NCBI GenBank assembly: GCA_964019055.1
Contig: OZ025207.1
Span: forward strand, 25,825,617 to 25,889,616
Origin: Anthopleura xanthogrammica
Lineage: Eukaryota; Cnidaria; Anthozoa; Actiniaria; Actiniidae
DNA length: 64,000 nt
Direction of reading: 5' to 3'
Positions within the stretch are counted from its first letter, which is position 1, and the number at the start of each line of letters is the position of its first letter. Below, piece by piece: positions 11,848 through 24,695 of the stretch. Below the pieces are notes generated by a model. That model worked only from the letters and a program-made list of their open reading frames with translations. It made no database searches and was not told the DNA's origin. A program made the position numbers and the translations under genes.

Positions 11848-14009
11848 AACATTTCACATCTGGTATAAAGCCTTATATTCACTTGAAGTGCCGAAGAACA
11901 ATATTTCAAAGCCCATTCAACCGTACAAAATATTTCACACACGTCAAAAGAGTTACAAAAATACTGGTGTGCTATTTGGGTCTTTTTCGATCGTGCTTCA
12001 CCGGTTGATAGAGTATAAAAAGTACAGTACTTTGATCGACCCCGTGATGGGATACAGAACGAAATTTAAGCTATACTCAAACATTTGGGTAAATGACGAC
12101 TTGTTGACATACATGGCTGTATCACTTGTAAGACACCTTGAGTAGACCAATCAGGAACGAGTATCTGTCACGCTGATAGTACTGATGTTTCAGTTTTTAA
12201 TCATAAATTTAATAATTAAAGAAACAAGAAACCTCAGCCTAGCAGGGCAATTTTTGTCCCTCAATGTTCTTAAGGATGCCCAAGTGAAAAATATATAATA
12301 TGAGGAAAAACTGCAAAATATTTTTCTATGTTTCTCACCTTCAAACTTCTTATCTTTTTGTCGGGTATTTCATAAATTATCTGGCTTGGGCTATACATAT
12401 GTTGCAATTATTTTCTCGTGCAGACAGCCCAAGTTTATATTTTGTTTTAGCAAAAAACTAATGCAGCGTCTCATTCAGTATCCTACTGATACCTAGACGC
12501 GCCTGCAGTTTTCAAAATGAAAAAAGAGTTAAAGCATTTGATTAATTTAATTAATTCTGAAAATTAAAGCGGACTCGCCTTTTCGCGATATGATACGGGA
12601 AACTCGTGAACAAAACCGATATCAAGCTCTTTTAAACATGTGATACTGATCTCTATATATTACATAAAATTTTCGCGACACAAAACCACACGTGACCATG
12701 AGAAATAAAAATTTGCCCTTCCCTTCCTGCGGCCCTGGTTTTGTGGTTTTCATGGTGGTATTTTTTAGGAATGTCTAATTTTTTGGAATAATTGTTTCTC
12801 TACAAAACAAAATTGGCGGGGGTGGGGGTGCTTTTTAACTTGTTTCGGAAGTGGGTTAAAACTTTTTTTAATTTATTTCTATTTTTAATTTTTATAGGGG
12901 GCTAAGGCAAGGTTTTCATACAACAAGTTTGGCTCATTTGCATTAGATTCGGCACATGTGAAATTCGACGTCTAAACCGGGCCTCAGTTATTTATTTAAG
13001 GTTCAAGATTCAAGGGTTTTTTTTATTCTCCCAGATAATAATTACATTTATATAATAAATCTATGACTATGTACTCGGAGGGGAAAAAACCCTACCCAAA
13101 AGTGCAAAATATTATTCTGCACCTTATAAATATGTACAAAATAACAGGTCTCATTTCACTTGGTTATTTTACCTCACATATCACTAATTCGCCGTTCGCT
13201 ACTTCAACGTTTTTCGAAACAGCTGTATAATTTCACTGTTAGAATTGGAGTGAAGTCACTAAACCCGTCAAAAAAATTGCTTGTGTAATAGTCAAATAGA
13301 CACAAAAGAAAACGATAGAATTAGGGTCTACTAAAGTGTATTAGTCTAATATTTCACGGGCTTAGTAACTTTACTCTATTTTTATTTTAATCAGTCCAAA
13401 GGATGTGGCTAGCCACCCAATCCCTCCACGTGTAACGTGCTCTTTTTAGCTTTCGAGAATGTGAAACAAGCCGGTGTTCTAGCCTCAAATTGATAGAAAA
13501 TTGATAGAAAAGAGCTTAATAACCATGCAATAACATTACAGTAAAATCAACAACGTTTATAGCCAGTAGAGCAACGGTAACAAAATTTTTTTTAAGAAAA
13601 AGGATCTCCTTCAAGATCTAATGACCCTCAGCCGTTAGTGTTACGCAATATTATGATGTGAGCTCTCTTGGTGAGCCTTGAAAGCTAGCTCTTATCTCTA
13701 GACATGTGTATTAGGACTATCACGTGACAACGCGATACGTGACGTATAACATATATAAGAATCAAAGGAGCTGACTGTAAATATTTGGATCCATAAGAAA
13801 CTGTTCACAGACAAGATAATTAATAATATCAATTTCGTTCCATTCTTCAATTATTGCATATGCGCAATAAGGCTGTAATTAACCACGTGACACGTGACGT
13901 AATACTCATTTACGTGACCACTCACTCTACGTCACGGATGTATTTGGACCCAGAGTCACTCGCCACCCACCCGCCCTTGTAACCCTGAGTCCTTAAGTAA
14001 ATCAGTTCT
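11848..14009. other. Interval between prominin start and the end of the 19-exon gene
   Basis: Holds the presumed prominin promoter and the 3' flank of the 19-exon gene. Contains a family C terminus fragment (12935-12985) and one family E repeat (13250-13380). No further gene recognised. Confidence 0.5.
13250..13380. repeat. Inverted-terminus repeat (family E), copy 1
   Basis: GTGAAGTCACTAAACCCGTC ... CACGGGCTTAGTAACTTTAC with internal AGACACAAAAGAAAACGATA. Sister copy at 16070-16210. Confidence 0.8.
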
Positions 14010-17000
14010 TCAGTAGTTTCGATTTCTTTTCGAATTTCTTCTTCGTTGTTTGTTTTTTCTTTGTTTGTTTTCCTGAATATCAAATGTAAAAAATCAGATG
14101 TCAGTACATCACTTATTATTGCCCGACCCTGTTCCACACGCGGGCATTTGAACCATAGATGGCCATGGGGGACTGGATCATACTGTTAAGAGTGACGTAA
14201 TTTCCGAGGTCCAAGCGTGTGGGATTCTGATTGATAATGACACGCCCATCTATGATATTATTAGCCAGTTATATTATTGAACTTACTTTCATGATTTCGT
14301 TTGCCATCTTTTCAGCGAACTCGATGGCTTCTCTTGATAACGAGTATACATCAAGTTCCGTACTGAGGTCAAGACAACACAACAGATTATTGATATTTAT
14401 CAGAACAAATATTGATAAATATAATCTAATATTATCCAGAATACTTACCTGTATTGACTAAGGTCTTCGAGGAATGTAGATTGTACGTCGGGGTTTAATC
14501 GGTACATTTCCTCTGGCGAAAGGATGGTTTCGTCCTAAAAGGAAATCCATATTCATTTGATAAATGTCGACGAGCATGCGCAGTAAGAATGGCATGGCTC
14601 TGGTGTCGAGAGTGAGCTCCGCCAAACCTACTCACCACCGGTACCCCACCCCTCCCCCCAAATAAATGAAAAATGTTTCCTCAATCGATCGTAAACATGC
14701 TTGAACACTCCACTCATCGCCACTTGCTATTGTTACATTTTTAGTCGTGCTGATTGATCGATGATACATGTATCTATACTACAATTAACACACCTTCAAG
14801 TCTTCATCCTCTTTCTCTAGACATTCGAGGTCTGCTACTTCGTCATCCTTCGAGGGTTCCCATGTCTACAAACAAACAAAATATTTATATAATTGGAACC
14901 ACAATTCGATCGGCTTCTTTTATATCAAACTGCTCACACTTTATCTTAATGCCATTCATTCTTTACCTGCAACTGTCGGCATGAAGGAGCAGTGTTCGTA
15001 CTCTGGCTGATTTGCAGATCGGTTTTAAAGATGGCGATGCCAGATTCTTCGAGAGAAAAAATACCAACATTATTTGTTTATATTTATATTTATATTTATT
15101 CATTTATATACATATATATCTGGATGTGTCTATTCTGACGGTAAAGTGCTCAATACATTAAAATGTAGAGCGTTATAGATTATAGATTGTAGATAGATCA
15201 AAGAAAAGACATCACTTTTACTCGGAGTTTCACGCTTACGCGATCTTCAGACAGTCTTTAATCTTTAATTAAAGACTGTCTGAAGATCGCGTAAGCGTGA
15301 AACTCCGAGTAACAGCAAAAGTGATGTCTTGTCTTTGATCTATCTACAATCTATAATTTATTTATATATATATTCATTTATAACAACTTTATTGGCGGAA
15401 AATAGTTGACAAGCTAGGTGCAAAATGGGTGTCGACAGAGAGGAACTAAATTTCCATATAAAGTCAGCCCCCAAGTCAGGCTAATATTAAATTAAGGAAG
15501 ATAATTTAATGATAAAATAATATATAGGACATTATAAATGAATTTTATACAATCAGCATTTTTGTTATTTCTATAATTCATCCATAATTCTTTCAATGTC
15601 ATTCTCACCGTTCTCCTTTTTATTCTCGTCTTTGTTTTCTTCCACTTTTTTCTCGGAGGTGGGCTGATTTCCATCCTGGTATGACACGCTACAGTGAATA
15701 GAGATTTTTATAAAGTTATAAAATGTAATGCAAATAATATCAACCACATTCTTCCTAGTTTTTAGTTTGATCTTTTTTTACTTTTAAATTCTCATGCAAA
15801 GACATCCTTTTTCATTTCCATTTCAATTCCCATTCTTATTTCCATTCTTATTTCCATTCTTATTTCCATTCTTATTTCCATTCTTATTTCCATTCTTATT
15901 CCCATTCTCATTTATTACTCACATTGTTTCTGATGGTTTGATGTTTTCTTCCAGTTCTTCCAGCGAAAACCTTCCAAACTGAAAAAAAAGCATGAGATAT
16001 ATTTGAAGTCAATTTTTTTCACAGGACATTAGGTTCACAGCTCGAGATCATTTTGAAAAATCATTTTGAGTGAAATCACTAAACCAGTGAAATAAAAATT
16101 GCTCGTTAAAGTTTTATAGTCAAATATAATAGACACAAAAGAAAACAATGGAATTAGGGTCTAGCAAATTGCATTAGTTTAATATCTATTTAACGGTTTA
16201 GTGATTTCACTAGCAAACTTTTTGCTCTTTTCTAAATATCATCGGAAGAAAGTCCCCCTTCCTCATCCCCCTCTGAATCCCTTTTCTCCTAGTCCCCAGC
16301 CCCCTCGCACCGCCTAGCAGGCCAGGTTAATCAGCTGTCAGTATACTCACCAGCATCGTGTCGTCACTTGTGTCGTCATCCATGTCAAACGTAAATACCA
16401 TGCTCGGCTCGTCTGCTACTAAAAAAATACGCGAGGTTAATTGTACCCGATTGTTATTAGACGTGTATTTATGAATAAGAATAAAATGTGTGGCCTGCGC
16501 GCTACGGCTCGTGCTTCTCCTCACACTTCTTTCGTGCTTTCGTCACTTGCGTGCTTTTGACTGAACGAAGCACGGAAAAAGCTGTTATATTTGTTAAATG
16601 ATTTCAGTCTTCATTATTCGTACCTTTAACTATATGTTTCGGGTCTTTCTTGTTTTGGTTATCATATGTGCTTGAGGGATTTTTGTTGTTCTTCTCTGGC
16701 AACCTGGAAAGGACATTTTCACTTCGTTCCTCATCCATTCATCATCGTTCATTATAAAAAAAAACGTTATAAAGCTTGCGTTCCTTGAGAGCACACAGCA
16801 AGCGCATGCACTTTCAGTTGCGTTATTCCTATACAATACAGACCCCTTGCAGCACGTCGGAATGCAGCGCAATTTGGAGGACAAAACAATAGTTCCAATT
16901 CTCAAGGCATTGATTCTTTTGTTTTGTCCTCCAAATTGAGCTGCTTTGACGTCACGCGCAAGGTGAGGTGTACACATCCTAGTGGCATCCCACATGGGAT

Positions 17001-20000
17001 AGCAGCTAATGCAATGCAACTCCCTTTATCGCATGCGCAATTGATATGGTCACTTTACTGATATCCCACATGGTACAGATAGAGAGTTCTATTCTAAACA
17101 TAAAATACTTACGTTAAGACGAATCCTGATTCCATGAAGTCTTTCGTCTGTCCCAAGGTAAAGTCGCCAAACTATGAACGAATGATCAAACATTATCCAG
17201 AATAAGATTTACAATGGCAATTTTCAGAATTACGCGGCCCAGACAACTAGCTGTGATTCGAGTCTTCTGGGTTTTTGGCTTCCGTCAATCAAATTCTCAA
17301 CGGTCTGAGCTACTACAGCCAAAAACTCAGACGTCTTGGGCTGTGTTGATCGCGTAATTATGAAAATGGGTGTGAAAGAATTAGGGTAGGTTCATTTTTA
17401 CCGAGTAGGGGGTAATGTAGGAATTGGGGGTCATAGCATCGTTGGTGAGAAACCTAATACAAGTAAAAAATAAAGATAGAGCTTTGTGAGTATAAAGAAG
17501 ATTTTTTTAGTTTACCGCAATAAGTACGCCCTCGCTTTCATCTGCACTGGACACTTCATTGGAAACCTGGAAACAATGCAATGAGGTAAAACCTAAAATT
17601 CATAATTCATCAAAAGTCTTCATTGAGGGCTGAGATAGCTTTGATTTCTCTGTTTCTTGATTGTAGAGAAAGGAACGCGCTCGCATCATCTACATAGCCC
17701 ATCGAGATTGTTTGATAGTGTTCAGGGAGGATAGGATGTCATTTACGTAAGGTGTGAACCCGGGGGGCGGGGGTACTCCCTATAATGGACTATACGGGGA
17801 TGCTCCGCCCGAAAGGGGTACTTTTTTTGTGAAGAGCAATGGCGAGAGTTGCATGCCTGAAATATTTGATTTTAACTTACCATGAATACCCCAGTGTCAC
17901 GCAAATCACTTAATCCCTTCTCTGGTTCATCAACACATTCCTAGAGAAGAAAAGAAAGTTAAAGGAAACGGCAATATATTTCACATCGAAAAGCGAAGAG
18001 TGGTTCACTCTATTCTCGATCAGTTAGCGTACCTCAGCAAATGCGTCGGTCTCAATCGCATCACTCAGTTCTGAACATACATCAAACCATTCCGCATCGG
18101 TTTCAATAGCATCACTCAATTCTGAACATACATCAAACCATTCCTCGTCGGTCTCAATCGCATCACTCAGTTCTGAACATGCATCAAACCATTCCTGGAA
18201 AATGAAATCAAAATAGAGTTAAATTTAAAAACATCAAGACACTTAAAAGAAACTAAAAGTAAAAAGAATGTTAAGAAAAATTTTAGGAGGCTTACCTCGA
18301 ACACATCAGTGTCAGTAACACTTGATTCTTTGCACAGTTCTTCAACACAATCCTAATACAATCGCATTGAGATGATCGCATTAACTAATAAATTATTTTA
18401 AAACAAGACGAAGAAAAAATAGTGAAAGAAGCCGTTGCCTTAAAGCGTACCTCAAAGACATCATTATCGATCGATTCCTTTAAGTCTTCGACGCAATCCT
18501 CAAAAATAGAATGATATGGGAAAAAAATATTAAAATGCGATCATCGAGACCCTGTCTTGTAAGGAAAATAGAGAATAATCGAAGAAGTAGAACAAAAACT
18601 TAATGTTATCTTACCTCGACTACGTCAGACTCACTCGCATCACTTGTTTTATTCTGTTTCCTACCGGTTTTCTTGAACCTAAAAATGAACAAGTGATACC
18701 AGAGATATAATGTAAATATGGTCGGTACTGGCGGGTAAACTGAATAAGCACACAATGACTTACCACTTGCAAATAAGAAACACTAACACAAAAAGGGCAA
18801 CAAGTGAACCAATATACACAAAGGGAATGAAAGGCGTTGCCTCCAATGGTAGACTGAAGATAACTAACGATGTGTTGTAAGAAACTGAATGAAAAAAGGA
18901 AAAAAACAATTATAAAAAAAGATGTCCCTGCAACCTTACACCACCCATAATATGTTTTATCAAATCCCTCTATCCCACCCATCACTTCTTGTTCCATACT
19001 CCCCTACCCCACCCAACACTTGTTGTTCCATACTCTCCTACCCCACCCAACACTTGTTGTTCAATACTCCCCTACCCCACCCATAACTTGTTGTTCAATA
19101 CTCCCCTACCCCACCCATAACTTGTTGTTCTATACTCCCCTATCCCACCCATCACTTGTTTTTCCATACTCCCCTACCCCACCCAACACTTGTTGTTCAA
19201 TACTCCCCTATCCCACCCATCACTTGTTGTTCCATACTCCCCTACCCCACCCAACACTTGTTGTTCAATACTCCCCTACCCCACCCATAACTTGTTGTTC
19301 AATACTCCCCTACCCCACCCATAACTTGTTGTTCTATACTCCCCTACCCCACCCATCACTTGTTGTTCCATACTCCCCTACCCCACCCATCACTTGTTGT
19401 TCCATACTCCCCTACCCCACCCATCACTTGTTGTTCCATACTCCCCTACCCCACCCATCAATTGTTGTTCCATACCCCCTACCCCACCCATCAATTGTTG
19501 TTCCATACTCCCCTACCCCACCCATCACTTGTTGTTCCATACTCCCCTACCCCACCAATCACTGCTTGTTCCATACCCCCTACCCCACCCATCAATTGTT
19601 GTTCCATACTCCCCTACCCCACCCATCACTTGTTGTTCCATACTCCCCTACCCCACCAATCACTGCTTGTACCATACTCCCCTACCCCACCAATCACTGC
19701 TTGTTCCATACCCCCCTACCCCACCGATCACTTGCTTTTCAATACTACCCCTCCCACCCCCTGATCACTTTTTTAATTTTCTCCTACCCCAGGTATTCTA
19801 CTGTATATTATTTTTTATATATATTGTTCTACCTGTATGGTATATTCTATCCTGGTGGTATTCAGTTGTTGTTGCATGATGATCTTTTTGTTGTGTTGGA
19901 GCAAAAACTAATAAACAAAATCAAAGTGTAATTGTCAGCATAATGTTAAATGCCGCAAAAAAATTTGAAAAGTTCTATATAGTTAGCTGGTATATTTCAC

Positions 20001-20496
20001 CATTTATACATTACCACTTTATAGTTATATACTTTTTTTTCCACAGGCTTACGGTATGCTCTTTTGTTCTGGTACAAATTTTCCAATCGAAAAATTTTGA
20101 CAATGATTTCTTTTTCTTGAGTTTTGTTCCGTAGCTCTTTCATTGCGTAACAGAGATACTTATTTTTTAATTCCTTTAGCTTCGAATTCAAGAATATTAC
20201 CTGCTTCTAACGTAGCTTCCAATTCTTTTACAATTCTGTGAGTCTCAAGCAGTTTTCGTTGCTCTGAAAAGAAACCAAGCATCTATAATCAAACATTACT
20301 CGTTGAAAAGAGGATCGAAGCGCAAAACGCGCACATCAGAAACAAGTTGCGACGATCAAGAGATTTCCAGTGTTTTACCTGCTTGAATCGCTCTGGTATA
20401 ATTTGCATTTGTTGAACCAAATATAAAATGTTCTATCATACATTCTATGGCGTAAAATACGGCAAAAACACTGGTAAATAGTACAAAGTTGATCAT
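14010..20496 (-). CDS. Unrecognised single-pass membrane protein with acidic repeated tail, 19 exons, 487 aa
   Basis: Assembled exons (minus): 20496-20379, 20263-20201, 18884-18764, 18678-18615, 18498-18451, 18352-18296, 18194-18033, 17940-17881, 17566-17516, 17171-17113, 16703-16624, 16418-16351, 15978-15923, 15688-15609, 15046-14967, 14865-14794, 14534-14449, 14362-14287, 14072-14010. All have GT-AG sites and matching phases; the sum is 1464 nt. The product has an N-terminal hydrophobic segment (signal peptide or anchor), a short charged coil, a transmembrane helix in exon 3 (PFVYIGSLVALFVLVFLICK) followed by basic residues, then a long acidic presumed cytoplasmic tail. Exon 7 holds three tandem copies of an 18-residue unit (EWFDxCSELSDAIETD core); exons 5, 6 and 8 have related DCVE/ECVD starts. 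The last exon is strongly basic. An alternative end exists by reading through the exon 14 donor to a TAG at 15571-15573. No known family recognised. Confidence 0.75.
15178..15357. repeat. Near-perfect 180-bp palindrome
   Basis: Arms 15178-15263 and 15270-15357 are inverted copies (outer TATAGATTGTAGATAGATCA, inner CAGACAGTCTTTAA) differing by a 6-base indel and a few substitutions, with a tiny loop. In the intron between exons 14 and 15 of the 19-exon gene. Confidence 0.9.
15805..15905. repeat. 12-bp tandem repeat (CATTCTTATTTC)
   Basis: About eight units of a 12-bp sequence adjoining exon 13 (15923-15978) of the 19-exon gene; the open frame reading FPFLFPF is an artefact of the period. Confidence 0.85.
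16070..16210. repeat. Inverted-terminus repeat (family E), copy 2
   Basis: GTGAAATCACTAAACCAGTG ... ACGGTTTAGTGATTTCAC. Lies in the intron between exons 12 and 13 of the 19-exon gene. Confidence 0.85.
16841..16968. repeat. Palindromic MITE (family A), copy 5
   Basis: Copy in the intron between exons 10 and 11 of the 19-exon gene; the right terminus is diverged. Confidence 0.8.
17760..17830. repeat. G/C-run-bounded element (family D), partial
   Basis: GGGGGTACTCCCTATAATGG then GATGCTCCGCCCGAAAGG; only one terminus survives. In the intron of the 19-exon gene. Confidence 0.75.
18970..19760. repeat. 34-bp minisatellite in intron 2 of the 19-exon gene
   Basis: More than twenty units containing CCTACCCCACCCATCACTTG then TTGTTCCATACTCC, with higher-order variants (AACACTTG, ATAACTTG, AATCACTGCTTG). 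Several frames stay open, but it lies in an intron between exons with matching phase. Confidence 0.95.
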
Positions 20497-21071
20497 TTTG
20501 ATCTGATCAGCTCGGCTGTCAAGTTAAAACTATAGGCATTAGTCTAATCATGCCGTTTATGACGTAATGATTCGAAAGCGCGCGCGAGGTGACGTCATGT
20601 TCGAAATAACCAAATATGGTGTATATAGCTTTAACGTCATTTTAAGATATGAAAAGCACAGGCAGCCCGAGCAATAACTTTTATAAGTCCTTAGAGTCCT
20701 TTTGGTTTTGATATGAGGAATTGAGCAATTTTGTAGATGAAAGGCCACAAAAAAGAAAATAATTGAAAGCTTATAAAAGGTGGTTTATGCTATTTTTGTT
20801 ATTTGTGGCCTTACTAAAAAGATAGCAAAAAATCGCTTAAAAACGACTTTCTGTGAAAAAATTATGTGTAGGATCAATCATAAGATGTGTTTAACTAAAT
20901 ATTTATTGAGTTTTTGTATTTTTTATTTTATTTTCTTGATTTTTTCCTATGAAAACTACCTATACGCACGGACTTTACAAAGGTATTGCTTGGGCTGCCT
21001 GTGATACCACGTGATTTAGCCATTTTACCAACCCTTGCTTGGGTTTCCTGTGGTTCTGATCTGATTCCAAG
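20497..21071. promoter_or_regulatory. Divergent promoter interval
   Basis: 575 bp between the minus-strand start of the 19-exon gene and the plus-strand start of the BORCS7-like gene. Two AGGCAGCCC/GGGCTGCCTG patches (about 20660 and 20993) form a wide inverted pair. A role as shared promoter is inference from arrangement. Confidence 0.4.
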
Positions 21072-24000
21072 ATGGCGGACGGAAGAGCAAGAGTCAACAG
21101 AGAATTTCGCGATAAATTAACTGAACGAGTTCACATGAACCTCGTTGAGGCTGGCAAACTAGGACAACAGCTAAATAGAAGCTCCAAATCTCACGAAGTA
21201 GGTTAAGTTTTTATTTCTACACGCCAAAAAAATCGAAATAGAGGACACTGTCACTCGTCGAGACAAGACAGTGACAAAGTGACATGATATGTTAAATAAC
21301 GACTTGTTTGTTTTTTCCTTTTAGATTCTTGCACAAAGTACCAAGCACTATGTCAGCCAAGAAAGCTCTCTTGCCAATACCGTCGAGGTAATAATATCAA
21401 AATATCAATATCAATATAATTTTGAAAATATATTATTTAACTTTAAATGTTTTAGTGCAGTCAAACCTCCACTCATGGCCACCTCACCAAAACGACCACA
21501 AAACGGCCAGGAAAGTGTGTCCCAGTTATGAATTCGTACATATACTGTAACTGAAATCTCTCCACAAAGGCCACCTCTCAGCAACGAACACCAAATTTTG
21601 GCCCAATGGTGGCCTTAATGTGGAGACTGGACTGTAATTATACCATTACAAGCTTACTTCCCCCTGAATGAACATACACTAAATACCTCCCCTCCCCGTC
21701 CCCCTACCGACACACCACCATCACTGCCCAAACAATTAGTAATTTCAAGATTTTTTAATAGAAAATCATTATAGTCAGCCATTACTTGGCCATTCTGAGG
21801 TTGAGGAAAAAACTGGGTCGAGTTGGCATTGCAGTACATTGTGGGGCTGTTTAAGGGGACGAAATAGACACTATCTTGGAAATATGTCTCCTAAAACAGT
21901 TCCTTAATGTCAATTCTGCCCAGATTTTTCCTCACCTTCAGTAGTAGCAGTACTTCATAGTAGACCAGCTACTAGCTGAAGGAACACTTTACACCAAAGT
22001 TTAAATGCAGATTTTTCCTTTTTGTCCTTTTTTCAGAAAGTTCAAAACATGCAGCACTTAAATGAAGAAATGAAATCTCAGTAAGTGGATACTGAATATC
22101 TGAATGAATGCACCTTGGATGAACTTCGGGAGCATTTATTTAATAATATGTGGGGTGACAGGAGGGCTATGGGGATTTTTATTTTGAAGTAATACTTGTG
22201 GGGTGGCTCCCCAACTACACTAACCTCTCACCAATGTAACCTGGGTTCGACTCCTGCCGGGCTTGGTGCCATATGAGTAGAGTTGCTAGTTCAACTGGAG
22301 TACGGTCATGCAGCCAGCTAGCATATTTGATAATCCACTCAGATTTTAGTTTGTCTGAAAACATTCACATTTTCAAAGTTTTTACATATTTTCTTGACAC
22401 AATAAATTTTTAGCTTATTGTTAAAACTTTCTTCAAATATTTTTCGTTAGTCTTAGAAAATAATGTTTAAAGTAGATTTCCTGAGAAAATTGCTTCAAGA
22501 GCTTTTTTAATTTTTGAGTTATGCATTTTTATGTGCAAAGCTTGATTTCCGCCATTTTTCTTTCGAAAACTTGTCAAGATGGTCATATTCAAAATTTATT
22601 ATCTCAAAAATGAGCTCGGGACACCCCATTTTTCTTTTCATTTTTGGAATCAACATTAAATTCTGTGTACAATATCTTTCTAAGAACATTTTGTAATTAT
22701 TCCTTGCTAAAGTAGTCAGTCACCTTAAGGGAATTCCCCTGTAAAAGACCTCCTGATTATAAGCCTACTAAAAACCCTATGAAATAGTAGAGTGCATGCT
22801 ATATATCTATGAAACAATTACTAGCTGTGTAGCAATTATTTAGTTATCAACTAATTAGTTGTCAAGTAACTAAGAATTCACCTAGTGTGTTCCTCCTTAA
22901 AAAAATAAAAAACAAAAAAACTAAGAATTCACTCAGGCATGAACCACACAAAGAAACACAAAGACAGCTCAAGATATGTTGCCTTTGTTCTTACTGTTCT
23001 GTTCCAGTGATAATACTAGTTTGTAACAGTGCAATAGACCATTTCATGGTTGTCGTCGATCAACCTAAGCCTCAATAGTGTGTAAAATATTCTTTAGAAT
23101 TTGACTACAGCTCACAGTAATTTAAGGAATGTACACATTATCAAACAATTGAAACACTTAAAAATTCCACGGGCTTTAGTCAAATTCTAAAGAATAAATT
23201 ACACGCTATCAAGGCTGAGGTTGATCGACAACAACCATGAAATGGTCTATTAGACCATACATCTTTGGTTTTCTTTCACGGATATATGGTGCACACTCTA
23301 TAAGGCCAGGGATTATAATCAGGATTCTGCTGTATTACTTACATTATGACATACATGTATACAGTAGGAAGTCACATCTTATCCCTGCCACCACTTTGCA
23401 CGATAAACCACACATGGGCATCATTATTTTTTATCATATAATTTCATTACATCATTTTTTGTTAACATTTTTATTGCAAAAATAATCATATTTTTAATAG
23501 TTCATATTTTGTTTTTATTTGCAGATGTGATGACATACAGCACAGGTGAGTTGCTAACTATTACTGTAATTTTCAATATTACATGGACTCTGTTATTGTG
23601 AGTTGCGCAATTAGGTTTTTCACTGCCGCCAGTCAAAAATATAGAAGGTACTGACTGATTATTTTTGATTGACGGAAGCCAAAATGTCATTTGAACATCC
23701 CCATAATTATGAAAATCACAGTAAAAAAGTACATTACTATTACTGTTGTTGTAATCCTATTCAACTACAATGCACTGCGCACCTATATCATTGTTTACAT
23801 ATGAAATTTACCTTGGATTCATTGCCAAAATTCATAAGATCTCATGAAAAGCATAAAATAACTACTTATCATTATATCTTAATGCTTTTAAAACTTCTAG
23901 CTTGAATAACAAGACCAATAGAACTGGATTCCAAAACTTCACCTACAAAACCACCATTTCCCCTGGCAGAGAAAATGGCAGATTCAGGGCACGAAATTTA

Positions 24001-24338
24001 CTTTCAAACCCATTAGCAAAATCTTTTAAACTTTTCGGCTCTTCAATTTCTGGACTGTGGCCATACTCACAAAACTTAGTTAAATTTTTTCTTACTCTCT
24101 AATTATTGCAAACTTTTGTGAGCATTAAATGCATGCCTTGGGATTGCATTGTTTTTGGCGCACAGTGCATTGTAGTTGACTAGGATTCTCTAATTGATCC
24201 ATATTTTTTTGTTTCCATTGTTTCCATTCCATTCATTTAACATTTTCATTTCATCTGTTGTTCTTGTTTAGTTTGCAAGCTGTTGTATCCATCAAAAGGC
24301 AACTAGACTTTGTATGGACAGATGTACCAAGGGGCTGA
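21072..24338 (+). CDS. BORCS7-like small helical protein (BLOC-one-related complex subunit 7 candidate), 106 aa
   Basis: Five exons with matching phases: 21072-21197, 21325-21387, 22037-22080, 23525-23545, 24272-24338. The ATG is in a good context just after an exon-like 5' leader. The product is one long amphipathic alpha-helical protein without signal or membrane segment. The stretch around SSKSHEILAQSTKHYVSQES resembles the BORCS7 central region (small Ser-rich turn, then LL/LAQ and V-QE) and the length matches that roughly 105-residue family. BORC recruits Arl8 and kinesin to lysosomes on the cytosolic face. Resemblance is judged by eye from family knowledge, so another coiled BLOC-1/BORC subunit is possible. 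Its start lies 575 bp from the divergent start of the 19-exon membrane-protein gene, suggesting a shared promoter interval. Confidence 0.55.
23032..23251. repeat. Fold-back MITE in intron 3 of the BORCS7-like gene
   Basis: Arms AATAGACCATTTCATGGTTG...TCGATCAACCT and AGGTTGATCGACAACAACCA...AATGGTCTATT; a second inner inverted pair TTCTTTAGAATTTGACTA. Confidence 0.9.
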
Positions 24339-24560
24339 GACAACTGCAGTGATAAAGGGCCAGAAATATGTGGCATGATTGGATGGTAGTCCATGACCAT
24401 ATATGGTATACCAAGGAGCTGAGACAACTACAGTGAAAATGGGCCAGAAATATGTGGCAGATGATTGGATGGTAGCCCATTACCATATATGGTGTACCAA
24501 GGGCCTGAGGCAACAGCAGTGATAATGATATGTGGCAGATGATTGGATGGTAGTTCAATA
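24325..24560. repeat. Tandem repeat starting at the BORCS7-like stop codon
   Basis: About three units of roughly 80-110 bp beginning GTACCAAGGGGCTGAGACAA (overlapping the last codons and stop) with shared GGGCCAGAAATATGTGGCA and GATTGGATGGTAG. Confidence 0.85.
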
Positions 24561-24569
24561 ACACATATA

Positions 24570-24695
24570 GACTTGCAGCCTGTCAGAATGCTGCTCAATT
24601 TGGAGGACAAAACAATAGGTTCTAATTCTCTAGAGATTGAAATTATTTTGCTTTGTTCTCCCAATTAAGCTGTTTTGACATCACATGAAAGGGTA
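24570..24695. repeat. Palindromic MITE (family A), copy 6
   Basis: Diverged copy downstream of the BORCS7-like gene; both arms recognisable, termini decayed. Confidence 0.7.

Noticed and set aside
11723..12145. 140-codon plus-strand frame
   Set aside because: Its first part is antisense to prominin exon 1; the rest has no domain, signal or splice support.
15794..15982. FPFLFPF-repeat frame
   Set aside because: 12-bp tandem repeat antisense to a real exon (15923-15978).
19020..19931. 303-codon and overlapping frames of HTPLPHPSLVV repeats
   Set aside because: A 34-bp minisatellite lying in a phase-consistent intron of the minus-strand gene; several frames are open at once.
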